From assembly GCF_030536815.1 (NCBI RefSeq), contig NZ_JAUNPE010000006.1:2104-50163 (forward strand): a stretch of DNA of 48,060 nucleotides, written 5' to 3'. The notes beneath the pieces were generated by a model. It saw nothing but the letters and a program-made list of their open reading frames with translations. It did no database searches and was not told the DNA's origin. Positions within the stretch are counted from its first letter, which is position 1; every line of letters starts with the position of its first letter. Source of the stretch: Kocuria sp. (GTDB lineage: Bacteria; Actinomycetota; Actinomycetes; Actinomycetales; Micrococcaceae). Both the position numbers and the translations under genes were made by a program. This document shows, one piece after another, positions 1 through 7,355 of the stretch.

Positions 1-84
1 CCCCACCCACACCCCCCCCCGGGGCCCCCTTCCCCAACCAAGGCCGCCCCGCGGCGTCGTGATTCTCAGAAGAGCTCGACAGCC
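1..84. other. C-rich non-coding stretch at window edge
   Basis: No gene is visible here. The first 30 bases are nearly pure C with one short G run, after which the sequence becomes ordinary up to the stop codon of cysE. It could be the space behind the cysE transcript. No convincing hairpin with a T tract was found. Confidence 0.4.
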
Positions 85-669
85 TCAGATCCACATGGCG
101 GGATCGATGTAGGTGGCCGGGTCCACCAGGGGTTCCTGCTTCTCGGGCGTGCGCTGGCGAATCTTGCCGGGAATGCCCGTGACGATGGAGTCCTCCGGGA
201 CGTCCTTGACGACCACGGCATTAGCGCCCACGGCGGAATCCGATCCGATCATCAGGGGGCCCAGGATCTTGGCGCCGGCGCCGATGGTGACACGGTCGCC
301 CACGGTGGGGTGACGCTTGACCGGCTCCAGGGAACGGCCGCCCAGGGTCACGCCGTGATAAATCATGACGTCCTCGCCGATCTCAGCGGTTTCCCCGATC
401 ACCACACCCATGCCGTGATCAATGAAGAAACGCCGGCCAATGGTGGCGCCAGGGTGGATCTCCACACCGGTGGCCCACCGCGCAGCCTGGGACACCGTGC
501 GGGCCAGTAAACGCGTGTTGGGGTCCTGCCACAGCTTGTGTGAGAGCCGGTGCGCCCAGATGGCGTGCAGCCCCGAATAATTCAGCGCGATCTCGAGATT
601 CGAGCGAGCCGCTGGATCATGGACGTGGGCGGTTTCGAGATCCTCCTTGAGTCTGCGCCAAAAGCTCAC
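85..669 (-). CDS. cysE: Serine O-acetyltransferase CysE
   Basis: The enzyme transfers acetyl from acetyl-CoA to L-serine, giving O-acetylserine, the substrate of the neighbouring CysK in cytoplasmic cysteine synthesis. The 194-residue product is the short CysE form. It has a helical N-terminal part and then left-handed beta-helix hexapeptide repeats (about residues 70-165). The family segments [16 protein letters not shown] and [10 protein letters not shown] are present and include the active-site histidines. The start is GTG, with an AGAGG ribosome site about 10 bases upstream. It lies 239 bases behind cysK on the same strand, but a strong hairpin terminator sits between them, so the two genes may be only partly co-transcribed. 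Confidence 0.95.
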   Translation of the reverse strand: MSFWRRLKEDLETAHVHDPAARSNLEIALNYSGLHAIWAHRLSHKLWQDPNTRLLARTVSQAARWATGVEIHPGATIGRRFFIDHGMGVVIGETAEIGEDVMIYHGVTLGGRSLEPVKRHPTVGDRVTIGAGAKILGPLMIGSDSAVGANAVVVKDVPEDSIVTGIPGKIRQRTPEKQEPLVDPATYIDPAMWI

Positions 670-832
670 GTGTCAGTACCTCTTCTGCTCCGCCCCGTGT
701 CCGGGGGCCCAATGATCTCGTGATGTCAGCCGACACCGGTGGCGTCGTTTGTGCCAACGCTATCGAACTCTCATGCTATTCCCGCGCCCGAAGCATCCTC
801 GAGAAGCCGCGGGTCTCGGCGGCAATGGTCTT

Positions 833-882
833 AAAAGCGCATGCGCGGCGGCGACCCTCTGGCCGCTCGCCGCGCATATGCT
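833..882 (-). terminator. Intrinsic terminator downstream of cysK
   Basis: A perfect 10-bp stem pairs ATGCGCGGCG (841-850) with CGCCGCGCAT (868-877), with extra outer pairs. Read on the minus strand, the stem is followed by GCGCTTTTAAG, so a T run comes right after the hairpin. It ends transcripts leaving cysK and separates them from cysE. Confidence 0.75.
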
Positions 883-908
883 CTCAACTCATCCGCTGTG
901 AGGCGGAA

Positions 909-1844
909 TCAGCCGCGGATGTCTTCGTAAAGGATGGTGGAGATGTAACGCTCACCGAAGTCGCACACGATCGCCACGATCAGCTTGTCGCGGTTCTCTT
1001 CCTTGGCGGCTTCCTCGAGCGCGGCCCACACGATGGCACCGGATGAGATGCCGCCCAAAATACCCTCGCGTGAACCCAGTTCACGGGCGGTGGTCACGGA
1101 ATCTTCAACGGTGACGTCGTACACGTCGTCGTAGATCTCGCGGTTGAGGATCTCGGGAATGAAGTTCGCGCCGAGACCCTGAATCTTGTGGGGGCCGGCC
1201 TTGCCCTCGGTCAGCAGCGGGGAATCCGAAGGCTCCACAACGACCATGCGAATGTCGGGCTTCTGCTCGCGCAGGTACTTGCCGGCACCGGAAATGGTGC
1301 CACCGGTGCCAATGCCGGCTACGAAGATGTCGATGTCGCCGTTGGTGTCTTCCCAGATCTCCGGGCCGGTGGTGTTGTAGTGGACATCCACGTTGGCGGG
1401 ATTGGCGAACTGACGGGCCAGCACGGCGTTCTCGGTGGTGTTCACGATTTCCTCGGCCTTGTCCACGGCACCGCGCATGCCCTCGGCGCCGGGGGTCAGA
1501 ACGATTTCCGCGCCGAAGGCACGCAGCATCACACGACGCTCGGTGGACATGGTCTCGGGCATGGTCAGGATGACCTTGTAACCGCGAGCCGCACCCACCA
1601 TGGCCAGAGCGATACCGGTGTTGCCGGAGGTGCCCTCCACCACGGTGCCGCCGGGCTTGAGCTCACCGGACGCCTCGGCGGCGTCAATGATGGCCTTACC
1701 GATCCGGTCCTTGACCGAGTTGGCCGGGTTGTAGAACTCGAGCTTGACGGCAACATTGCCGGGAAGGTCCTGGTCCAAGTGGTTCAAGCGGACCAGGGGA
1801 GTTCCGCCCACGATTTCCGTGATGTTCTCGTAAATCTTGCCCAT
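909..1844 (-). CDS. cysK: Cysteine synthase A (O-acetylserine sulfhydrylase)
   Basis: This PLP enzyme joins O-acetylserine and sulfide to form L-cysteine. The 311 residues match the family length. Lys45 in NSVKDRIG is the expected PLP Schiff-base lysine, EGTSGNTGIALA is the asparagine/substrate loop, and a glycine-rich phosphate-binding loop (GIGTGGTISG) follows. The ATG start is preceded by AGGAGA at a normal distance. A possible -10 box TAGGCT (minus strand, 1904-1909) lies about 60 bases upstream, with only a weak -35 element. The pairing with cysE supports the call; in other bacteria the two proteins form the cysteine synthase complex. Confidence 0.96.
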   Translation of the reverse strand: MGKIYENITEIVGGTPLVRLNHLDQDLPGNVAVKLEFYNPANSVKDRIGKAIIDAAEASGELKPGGTVVEGTSGNTGIALAMVGAARGYKVILTMPETMSTERRVMLRAFGAEIVLTPGAEGMRGAVDKAEEIVNTTENAVLARQFANPANVDVHYNTTGPEIWEDTNGDIDIFVAGIGTGGTISGAGKYLREQKPDIRMVVVEPSDSPLLTEGKAGPHKIQGLGANFIPEILNREIYDDVYDVTVEDSVTTARELGSREGILGGISSGAIVWAALEEAAKEENRDKLIVAIVCDFGERYISTILYEDIRG

Positions 1845-1929
1845 GGATGTTTCTCCTGTCGTGGATTCGTGCCGGGAGGTGTGTCAGCGCAAAACTGGTT
1901 TTCAGCCTAGCGCCGGTGCCTGTCGGATC

Positions 1930-2469
1930 TCAGTGCGTTAGCCACACGGCGTAATCTTTGCGGACCTTGGCCAACTTGGGATTGATGATCACCTGGCAGT
2001 AGCCGTTGAATGGTTGGTTTCCGTAAAAATCCTGGTGGAAATCTTCGGCCTCCCACAGTGGCTGGGGTTCTTCGATGGTCGTGACGATCGGGTCCTGAAA
2101 CAGGGGCTGAGCTTTGTTGATCGCCTGCTCGAAGAGTGCCCGCTGCTGCTCGTTGGCGGGGAACATGGCGGAGCGGTACTGCGTGCCCACGTCGTAGCCC
2201 TGCCGGTTCAACGTGGTGGGATCGTGGCCGGTGAAGAACAGGTCCAGGATCACGTCCGCGGGAACCACCATGGGGTCGAAGGTGACGACCACGGCTTCCG
2301 CGTGACCCGTGGTGCCCGAGCACACTGATTCGTAATCCGGGTGCTGCGTCTGGCCGCCGGTGTACACGCTGCGGACGTCTTGCACGCCGCGGACCCGGCG
2401 GTAGACGGCGTCCAAGCACCAGAAGCAACCGCCGGCGAGCACAAAGGTTTCTGTTGAGGGAGAACTCAT
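1930..2469 (-). CDS. msrA: Peptide methionine-(S)-S-oxide reductase MsrA
   Basis: MsrA reduces methionine-S-sulfoxide in oxidised proteins and free methionine. The N-terminal motif AGGCFWCLDAVYRRVRGV carries the catalytic cysteine of the family GCFWC box. GYDVGTQYRSA and the C-terminal NGYCQVIINPK are also typical, with a second cysteine near the end. I chose the internal ATG at 2469 (179 residues). The longer frame starting at 2499 would begin inside a SigR-like promoter, and the chosen ATG lies 9 bases after its -10 GTT, which suggests a leaderless or nearly leaderless message. The gene is divergent from the NIF3 gene. Confidence 0.93.
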   Translation of the reverse strand: MSSPSTETFVLAGGCFWCLDAVYRRVRGVQDVRSVYTGGQTQHPDYESVCSGTTGHAEAVVVTFDPMVVPADVILDLFFTGHDPTTLNRQGYDVGTQYRSAMFPANEQQRALFEQAINKAQPLFQDPIVTTIEEPQPLWEAEDFHQDFYGNQPFNGYCQVIINPKLAKVRKDYAVWLTH

Positions 2470-2478
2470 AGTCCGTAT

Positions 2479-2504
2479 AACGCGCAAATCGCCGCACAAT
2501 TCCC
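2479..2504 (-). promoter_or_regulatory. SigR/SigH-type promoter of msrA
   Basis: On the minus strand GGGAAT (2499-2504) is followed by 17 bases and GTT (2479-2481), then 9 bases to the msrA ATG. This fits the GGAAT/C-N17-19-GTT pattern of thiol-oxidative-stress ECF sigma factors (SigR of Streptomyces, SigH of mycobacteria and corynebacteria). msrA genes are known members of such regulons. The assignment is by pattern only. Confidence 0.6.
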
Positions 2505-2527
2505 GAGCCGCCGGCGGTCTGCCCTCC

Positions 2528-2533
2528 TAGGAT
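2528..2533 (+). promoter_or_regulatory. -10 box for a leaderless NIF3 transcript
   Basis: TAGGAT is followed by six bases and then the ATG of the NIF3 gene. No ribosome site precedes that ATG. The spacing puts the transcript start at the start codon. Confidence 0.55.
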
Positions 2534-2539
2534 GGTCAC

Positions 2540-3463
2540 ATGACGTCCGAGGCCCAACCCCACCACCGATCGACGCCCACACTTGCACAGGTGGTGGATG
2601 CCGCGGATTCCCTGTGGCCGTTCCGGCTCCAGGAGGACTGGGACGCCTCGGGCTTGGTCACCGGCCGTCCGGACCAGCCGGTGCAACGCATCCTTTTCGC
2701 GGTGGATCCGGTGGCCCCGGTCATCGCTGACGCGCTCCAGCGCCACGTCGACCTCCTGATCACCCACCACCCGCTCCTCCTGCGAGGTGCCACCTCCGTG
2801 GCGGCGCACGGGTTCAAGGGACGGGTGATCCACGACCTGATCGAGAACCGCTGTGCCCTCCTCGCCTGCCACACCAATGCGGACTCCGCTCGCCGGGGCG
2901 TGTCCGACGCCCTGATCGCGGCCACCGGTGTCAATCCCGACGACGCCGCCCCGCTCTTTGCTGACGGCACCGACCCGAACGCGGGGCTGGGGCGCGTGGG
3001 CACCCTGTCCCGCAGCGTGAGCTTGCGGGAACTCGCCCACCGCCTGGCCACGAATCTCCCTGGCACCGCGCAGGGACTGCGCATCGCGGGGGACCCGGAT
3101 CAAATGATCACCACCGTTGCCGTGTGCGGTGGCGCCGGCGATTCACTGTTCGAAGAGGTCCGTGCCGCGCGGGCGGACGTGTACATCACCGCGGACCTGC
3201 GCCACCACCCCGCCTCAGAAGCACGCGAGCACGCCCTGGGACCCGGAGGTCATGGCGCGCCCGCACTGATCGACGCCGCGCACGCAGCGAGCGAGGCCCT
3301 GTGGCTTCCCTGGGGTGCCCAGGACCTGCAGCGAACGCTTGCCGCCCGGGGATTCGACGTGGAGGTATCCGTGAGTGATGTGCGAACCGACCCGTGGGAT
3401 TTCCGGGTAGCCTCACCCGACTCCGATTCAACGCCGAATCACACCTCAGGAGAGACTTCATGA
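2540..3463 (+). CDS. NIF3/YbgI-family metal-binding protein
   Basis: This is a NIF3-like protein (also annotated GTP cyclohydrolase 1 type 2 homolog). These are widespread dinuclear-metal proteins without a settled reaction. The 307 residues show the family features: an N-terminal FRLQEDWDASGLVTGRP, the metal-binding DLLITHHPLL, LLACHTNAD, and a C-terminal VYITADLRHH followed by ALIDAAHAASE. The ATG start is probably leaderless. The stop codon overlaps the next start in ATGA (3460-3463), so it is translationally coupled to the zinc-ribbon protein, a frequent actinobacterial pair. The biochemical role cannot be given. Confidence 0.9.
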   Translation: MTSEAQPHHRSTPTLAQVVDAADSLWPFRLQEDWDASGLVTGRPDQPVQRILFAVDPVAPVIADALQRHVDLLITHHPLLLRGATSVAAHGFKGRVIHDLIENRCALLACHTNADSARRGVSDALIAATGVNPDDAAPLFADGTDPNAGLGRVGTLSRSVSLRELAHRLATNLPGTAQGLRIAGDPDQMITTVAVCGGAGDSLFEEVRAARADVYITADLRHHPASEAREHALGPGGHGAPALIDAAHAASEALWLPWGAQDLQRTLAARGFDVEVSVSDVRTDPWDFRVASPDSDSTPNHTSGETS

Positions 3464-4188
3464 CCGAACAACAGGCCGCTTTGCTCGCCCTCCTGGACCT
3501 CCAGGCGGTGGATTCCGAACTGCACGCCATCATGGTCAAGGCCAAATCCTTGCAGGAGTCCGAGCATGTGAAATCGTTATTGGCCCGCCGCGCCCAGGCC
3601 ATCGAGGCGGCCAAGCAGTTGGATGCCCGTGGCAAAGAAGCCGCGAGCGCCGTCGACGGGGCGGACACCAAGGTGCGGGAGATTCAGGCCAGGATCGACC
3701 GGGACAGCGAGCGGCTCAACCACGGTGGAACGGCCAAGGATTTAATGGGGATCCAGCACGAGATCGACACGCTCACCAAGCAGCGTGGCCACGCCGAGGA
3801 CGCCCAGTACCAGGCCATGGAACACGCCGAAGCGGTGGCGGCGGACCGGGAACAGAAACTCCCGCTGTTGCGCGCCGCGGACGCCCAGGCCCGAGATGCG
3901 GTGAGCGAGCGGGATCGGGGTTTGGCCGAGTTGCAGGATCGTCACCGCGAGCTCACGGCCCAACGGCCCGAACGGGTGAGCGCGGTGGGCGACGAGACCC
4001 TGGTCGCGCGCTACGACTCGCTGCGCAATGCCCGCGGGGGCGGGCGGATCGCGGTTGCACGGTTCGAGCGCGAGACATGCGGGGCGTGCGGAACGCACAT
4101 GAGTCCGGGGGACGCGCAATCGATCCTCAACGCGCCCGCCGGAACCATTCCCACGTGCATCGAGTGCTCCGCGCTCTTGGTCCGCTGA
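3460..4188 (+). CDS. Coiled-coil zinc-ribbon protein
   Basis: The 242-residue protein has a long charged coiled coil (about residues 10-190) and a C-terminal four-cysteine zinc ribbon, with CGAC near residue 204 and CIEC near residue 234. It belongs to the family of conserved C4-type zinc-ribbon proteins found beside NIF3 in actinobacteria. I chose ATG 3460 rather than an upstream in-frame start because AGGAGAG lies seven bases before it and because it overlaps the NIF3 stop in ATGA. The function is unknown; a nucleic-acid or protein scaffold role is only a guess. The rnpB promoter begins about 25 bases after its stop. Confidence 0.88.
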   Translation: MTEQQAALLALLDLQAVDSELHAIMVKAKSLQESEHVKSLLARRAQAIEAAKQLDARGKEAASAVDGADTKVREIQARIDRDSERLNHGGTAKDLMGIQHEIDTLTKQRGHAEDAQYQAMEHAEAVAADREQKLPLLRAADAQARDAVSERDRGLAELQDRHRELTAQRPERVSAVGDETLVARYDSLRNARGGGRIAVARFERETCGACGTHMSPGDAQSILNAPAGTIPTCIECSALLVR

Positions 4189-4211
4189 GCAGACCGGGCC
4201 GGGTGGCGCGG

Positions 4212-4217
4212 TAGGAT
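4212..4217 (+). promoter_or_regulatory. -10 box of rnpB
   Basis: TAGGAT ends seven bases before the predicted 5' end of RNase P RNA. No good -35 hexamer is seen at 16-18 bases, which is common for actinobacterial promoters. Confidence 0.55.
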
Positions 4218-4224
4218 CGACGCT

Positions 4225-4602
4225 GGACAGGCGGGCCGGGTGACCGCGCGGCGCACCGAAAGGCGCGTCTCGAGGAAAGTCCGGGCTCCGCAGAGCTGGA
4301 TGGTGGGTAACGCCCACTCGGGGAAACCCGCAGGAAAGTGCCACAGAAAATAAACCGCCCGCCACGCGCGGGTCAGGGTGAAAAGGTGGTGTAAGAGACC
4401 ACCAGCGTGCCGGGTGACCGGTGCGGCTCGGTAAACCCCATCCGGAGCAAGGCCATGCAGGGTGCGTTCGAGGGCTGCTCGTCCAAGTGCCCGGGTAGGC
4501 TGCTTGAGCCGCGCGGCAACGCGCGGCCTAGATGGATGGTCACCACCGCGGTTCGGGTAACCGGCCGCGGCACAGAACCCGGCTCATAGGCCCGCCTGTC
4601 CC
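4225..4602 (+). ncRNA. rnpB: RNase P RNA, bacterial class A
   Basis: This is the catalytic RNA of RNase P, which removes 5' leaders from tRNA precursors. Helix P1 is formed by GGACAGGCGGGCC (4225-4237) and GGCCCGCCTGTCC (near 4590-4602). The conserved core GAGGAAAGTCCGGGCTCC lies at 4272-4289 and the universal CACAGAAA near 4342. A C-rich, P15-like segment follows, and the tail has the usual ACAGAACCCGGCTCATAGG. Its length of about 378 bases is normal for actinobacteria. A -10 box sits seven bases upstream. No protein is encoded; the reading frames inside are chance. Confidence 0.96.
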
Positions 4603-4603
4603 C

Positions 4604-4609
4604 TAGACT
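4604..4609 (+). promoter_or_regulatory. -10 box for a leaderless yaaA transcript
   Basis: TAGACT lies two bases after the rnpB 3' helix, with six bases to the GTG of yaaA. Any -35 contact would fall in the 3' strand of rnpB helix P1. Confidence 0.55.
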
Positions 4610-4615
4610 TCTGGG

Positions 4616-5398
4616 GTGCTGATTCTGCTGCCCCCGTCCGAGTCCAAGACCGCTCCCGTCTCCGGTGCCCCCATTGCCCGAGGCGCCCTCAGCTTTCCGG
4701 AGCTGACCGAGGATCGAGAGCGTCTGGTCGCCACACTGGCGCACGTGAGCGGGCAGAAGAACGCGCTCGCGGTTCTGGGTGTGGGGCAATCCTTGGCGGA
4801 CGACGTCGCTCGCAACCGTGAGCTTCTCACCGCGCCTTCCGGCCCGGCACTGTCCGTCTACTCCGGAGTGTTGTACGACGCCCTGGACGCGGCCTCACTC
4901 TCCGACGCCGCTCGCGAGGTGGCGGATCGCTCACTCGTGGTGATCTCCGCACTGTGGGGCGCCGTGCGGCCCCACGACCATATTCCCGCATACCGGTTGT
5001 CGATGGGAACGGATCTGCCCCGGCACGGAAAGCTCAACACCTGGTGGAAGCCGCGTCTGTTCCCGGTGTTGGATCAGGCCGCAGTCGGCCGGGTGGTCGT
5101 GGATTGCCGCTCGGCCGCCTACGCCGCCGCGTGGAAGCCACCGGCCGCTCGAACCGTTGCCGTGCGCGTGGAACAGCTCAACGAGACCGGGAAGCGCTCA
5201 GTGGTCTCGCACAACGCGAAACACACCAGGGGCCTGGTGGCGCGGTTCTTGTGTGAACACGAGGTGGCGCACGGAACTCTTGAGACCGTCGAGGCCGTCC
5301 GTGCTGCCCTCGCTCAGCGCTGGACGGTAGAGCTGACCGAGCCCACTGCGCGCAAAGCCGGAACACTCACCGTCGTCCTGGACCCGCCCGCGAAGTGA
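4616..5398 (+). CDS. yaaA: YaaA-family peroxide stress protein (DUF328)
   Basis: This is a YaaA/DUF328 protein. The E. coli member lowers free intracellular iron and protects DNA during peroxide stress; the molecular activity is not established here. The 260-residue product starts with the family signature LILLPPSESKT and carries YSGVLYDALD, VISALWGAVRPHD, IPAYRLSMG and a C-terminal NAKHTRG segment. The GTG start is fixed by the TAGACT box six bases upstream and the absence of a ribosome site. The gene begins just after RNase P RNA and converges on def. Confidence 0.88.
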   Translation: MLILLPPSESKTAPVSGAPIARGALSFPELTEDRERLVATLAHVSGQKNALAVLGVGQSLADDVARNRELLTAPSGPALSVYSGVLYDALDAASLSDAAREVADRSLVVISALWGAVRPHDHIPAYRLSMGTDLPRHGKLNTWWKPRLFPVLDQAAVGRVVVDCRSAAYAAAWKPPAARTVAVRVEQLNETGKRSVVSHNAKHTRGLVARFLCEHEVAHGTLETVEAVRAALAQRWTVELTEPTARKAGTLTVVLDPPAK

Positions 5399-5509
5399 AG
5401 TCCTCCGGACCCGCAGACTCGACACTGCGCCCACCCGTCCCATCACGACGTCCGAGTTTGCGAGCCGCGGGCAATGGGTGGCTGGCCAGCCGGTTCTGCT
5501 GCCCGGGAG

Positions 5510-6079
5510 TCAGTGACCGAACGGGTCCTCGTCCTCGCCCGGCAGCCAGGTCGAGTCGTTGGACCACTGTTCCTGCCTAATGGCCTTCCTGGCCTTCTTG
5601 CCCCATTTGGTGTTGAGCCGGTCCACGTAGAGCTTGCCGTCCAAGTGGTCGTACTCGTGCTGCATCACGCGGGCGAACCAGCCGTTGGCCTCGAAGGCGA
5701 GCGGGTCGCCGTTCTCGTCCTGACCCGCTATGCGGATCCAATCGGCACGTTTGAGTGGCCACGAGTAACCGGGAACCGACAGGCAGCCTTCGGATTCCTC
5801 ATCCGGGTCCGGGGCCACTTCGGAGATCTTGCCCGCGGTCAGTACCGGGTTGACGATCACGCCGCGTGCAGGGACTCCGTCATCGTTGTCGAAGCCGTAG
5901 GTGAAGATCCGCAACCCCACCCCGATCTGGGGTGCCGCGAGTCCCACCCCGTGGGCCTCGTCCATGGTCTCGTACATGTCCGCAATCAACGCGCGCAGTT
6001 CGTCGTTGAATTCGGTGACCTTCGCCGCGGGACGGTGGAGCACCGGATTCCCGGTAATGACGATAGGGCGAATGGCCAT
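5510..6079 (-). CDS. def: Peptide deformylase
   Basis: The enzyme removes the formyl group from the N-terminal methionine of new proteins. All three metal and active-site motifs are visible: GVGLAAPQ (residues 44-51), EGCLS and the metal-binding QHEYDH. The C-terminal extension ends in GEDEDPFGH. I chose the internal ATG at 6079 (189 residues) because GAGGAAC lies about nine bases upstream; the longer frame adds only five residues. A likely -10 box TATATT lies about 48 bases upstream on the minus strand. The 111 bases shared with convergent yaaA hold only a 12-bp palindrome (5480-5491) and no clear terminator. Confidence 0.95.
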   Translation of the reverse strand: MAIRPIVITGNPVLHRPAAKVTEFNDELRALIADMYETMDEAHGVGLAAPQIGVGLRIFTYGFDNDDGVPARGVIVNPVLTAGKISEVAPDPDEESEGCLSVPGYSWPLKRADWIRIAGQDENGDPLAFEANGWFARVMQHEYDHLDGKLYVDRLNTKWGKKARKAIRQEQWSNDSTWLPGEDEDPFGH

Positions 6080-6126
6080 GTTGTGGTTCCTCACACGGTG
6101 CTGTCGGGGCTGATGGTCCGCAGGCC

Positions 6127-6132
6127 AATATA
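6127..6132 (-). promoter_or_regulatory. Probable -10 box of def
   Basis: On the minus strand TATATT matches TANNNT in otherwise GC-rich DNA, about 48 bases before the def ATG. No clear -35 hexamer is visible. Confidence 0.4.
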
Positions 6133-6173
6133 TCGCGTGACGTGTGATGTCGCGGGCGCATCATGTGCACCGC

Positions 6174-6181
6174 TAATATTA
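6174..6181. promoter_or_regulatory. AT-rich island in the def/glycosyltransferase divergent region
   Basis: The perfect 8-bp palindrome TAATATTA is a rare AT-only patch in the 214 bases between divergent def and the glycosyltransferase cassette. It could be part of a promoter or a regulator site. Nothing else in this spacer was recognised except the GAAGGGGG ribosome site before 6294. Confidence 0.25.
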
Positions 6182-6293
6182 AGCATGCTGCATATCCTCC
6201 CCCGGAGGGGTGTGGCGCCAGATTCGCGGTTCGGGTTGAACTGGCCGATGGATCACAACACCTAATGGACTGAGTTGAAGGGGGCATGCCCGA

Positions 6294-7355
6294 GTGAGGG
6301 TCGCGTCAGCACCGCACGGCCACGTGTATATCCAACACCTGGCGGACCCAGAAGGCTCGGGCTCTGTGTACCGCCTGCCCGACCCGACCCCGGAACGATC
6401 GGTTCCCGGTGCACCCTGGTGGCCCCTGGTCATGTTGGACGTGGAGTGGATCAATGACCACGCCCACGAATTCGATGTTTTTCATTTGCACTTCGGCTTC
6501 GACGCCGTGCCGCCGGCGGAGCTCCAACGCATCGTTGCGGCATTGCGCGACAACGGCAAGCCGCTTGTCTACACGGTTCACGACCTGCGCAACCCGCATC
6601 AGACGGATCCTTCGATCCATGACGCCGCACTGGATGTTCTGATTCCCGCGGCGAATCACCTGATCACCCTGACTCCGGGGGCGGCGCAGGAGATCCGCCA
6701 GCGCTGGGGTCGCGACGCCACCGTGATTGCGCACCCGCACGTGGTGCCGTTGGAGGTACTGAACCACCCGCGTCCGCAGCGCGAGACCGTCACCGTGGGA
6801 ATGCACCTGAAAAGCATGCGCACCAATATGAATCCACTGCCGGTCCTGCGAACCCTGCTGGCGGAAATCCGTGACCGTGACATGGATTTACTCATCGATG
6901 TCCACACGGATGTGCTCACCCCCGGTATGCCCCATTACAACCAGGAAGTTTCCGAACTCTTGAACCACGCGCGTGATCGCGAGGACGTGCGTGTCCACGT
7001 CCACGATTTCTACACGGACGACCAGCTGTGGGATTACTTGCTGGGCGTGGATCTTTCCGTCCTCGCGTACCGGTTCGGTACGCATTCCGGGTGGCTCGAA
7101 GCCTGCTACGACCTGGGCACGCGCGTGCTGGCCCCGTCGGTGGGTTTTTATGACCAGCAGCATCCGGGGGTTCTGAGTTTCGACTGGGATGAGCAGGGGC
7201 AACCGGATTCGAATCAGATTGCGGCCGCACTCGACGGGTTACCCGCCTTGCCGCCGTGGCGAACCACGCGGTCGGAACGCACTCGACAACGGCAGGACAT
7301 CGCGCGAGCACACTCGCGGATCTATCAAGCGGCAACGGCGGGGAGGTCATCATGA
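6294..7355 (+). CDS. Glycosyltransferase, GT-B fold (cassette gene 1)
   Basis: The 353-residue product looks like a GT-B glycosyltransferase of the GT1/GT4 type. It has HVYIQHLADP near the start, FDVFHLHFGFD, the LVYTVHDLRNPH segment typical of the N-terminal domain, and a C-terminal GTHSGWLEACYDLGTRVLAP block at the place of the nucleotide-sugar loop. The classic E-x7-E pattern is not clear. There is no signal peptide or membrane segment, so it should act in the cytoplasm. GTG 6294 has GAAGGGGG nine bases upstream. The stop overlaps the next start in ATGA. Donor and acceptor sugars cannot be told. Confidence 0.8.
   Translation: MRVASAPHGHVYIQHLADPEGSGSVYRLPDPTPERSVPGAPWWPLVMLDVEWINDHAHEFDVFHLHFGFDAVPPAELQRIVAALRDNGKPLVYTVHDLRNPHQTDPSIHDAALDVLIPAANHLITLTPGAAQEIRQRWGRDATVIAHPHVVPLEVLNHPRPQRETVTVGMHLKSMRTNMNPLPVLRTLLAEIRDRDMDLLIDVHTDVLTPGMPHYNQEVSELLNHARDREDVRVHVHDFYTDDQLWDYLLGVDLSVLAYRFGTHSGWLEACYDLGTRVLAPSVGFYDQQHPGVLSFDWDEQGQPDSNQIAAALDGLPALPPWRTTRSERTRQRQDIARAHSRIYQAATAGRSS

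Noticed and set aside
1188..1910. 240-residue open frame on the plus strand opposite cysK
   Set aside because: It is the GC-rich shadow of cysK, rich in Gly, His and Ala, with no start signal or family motif.
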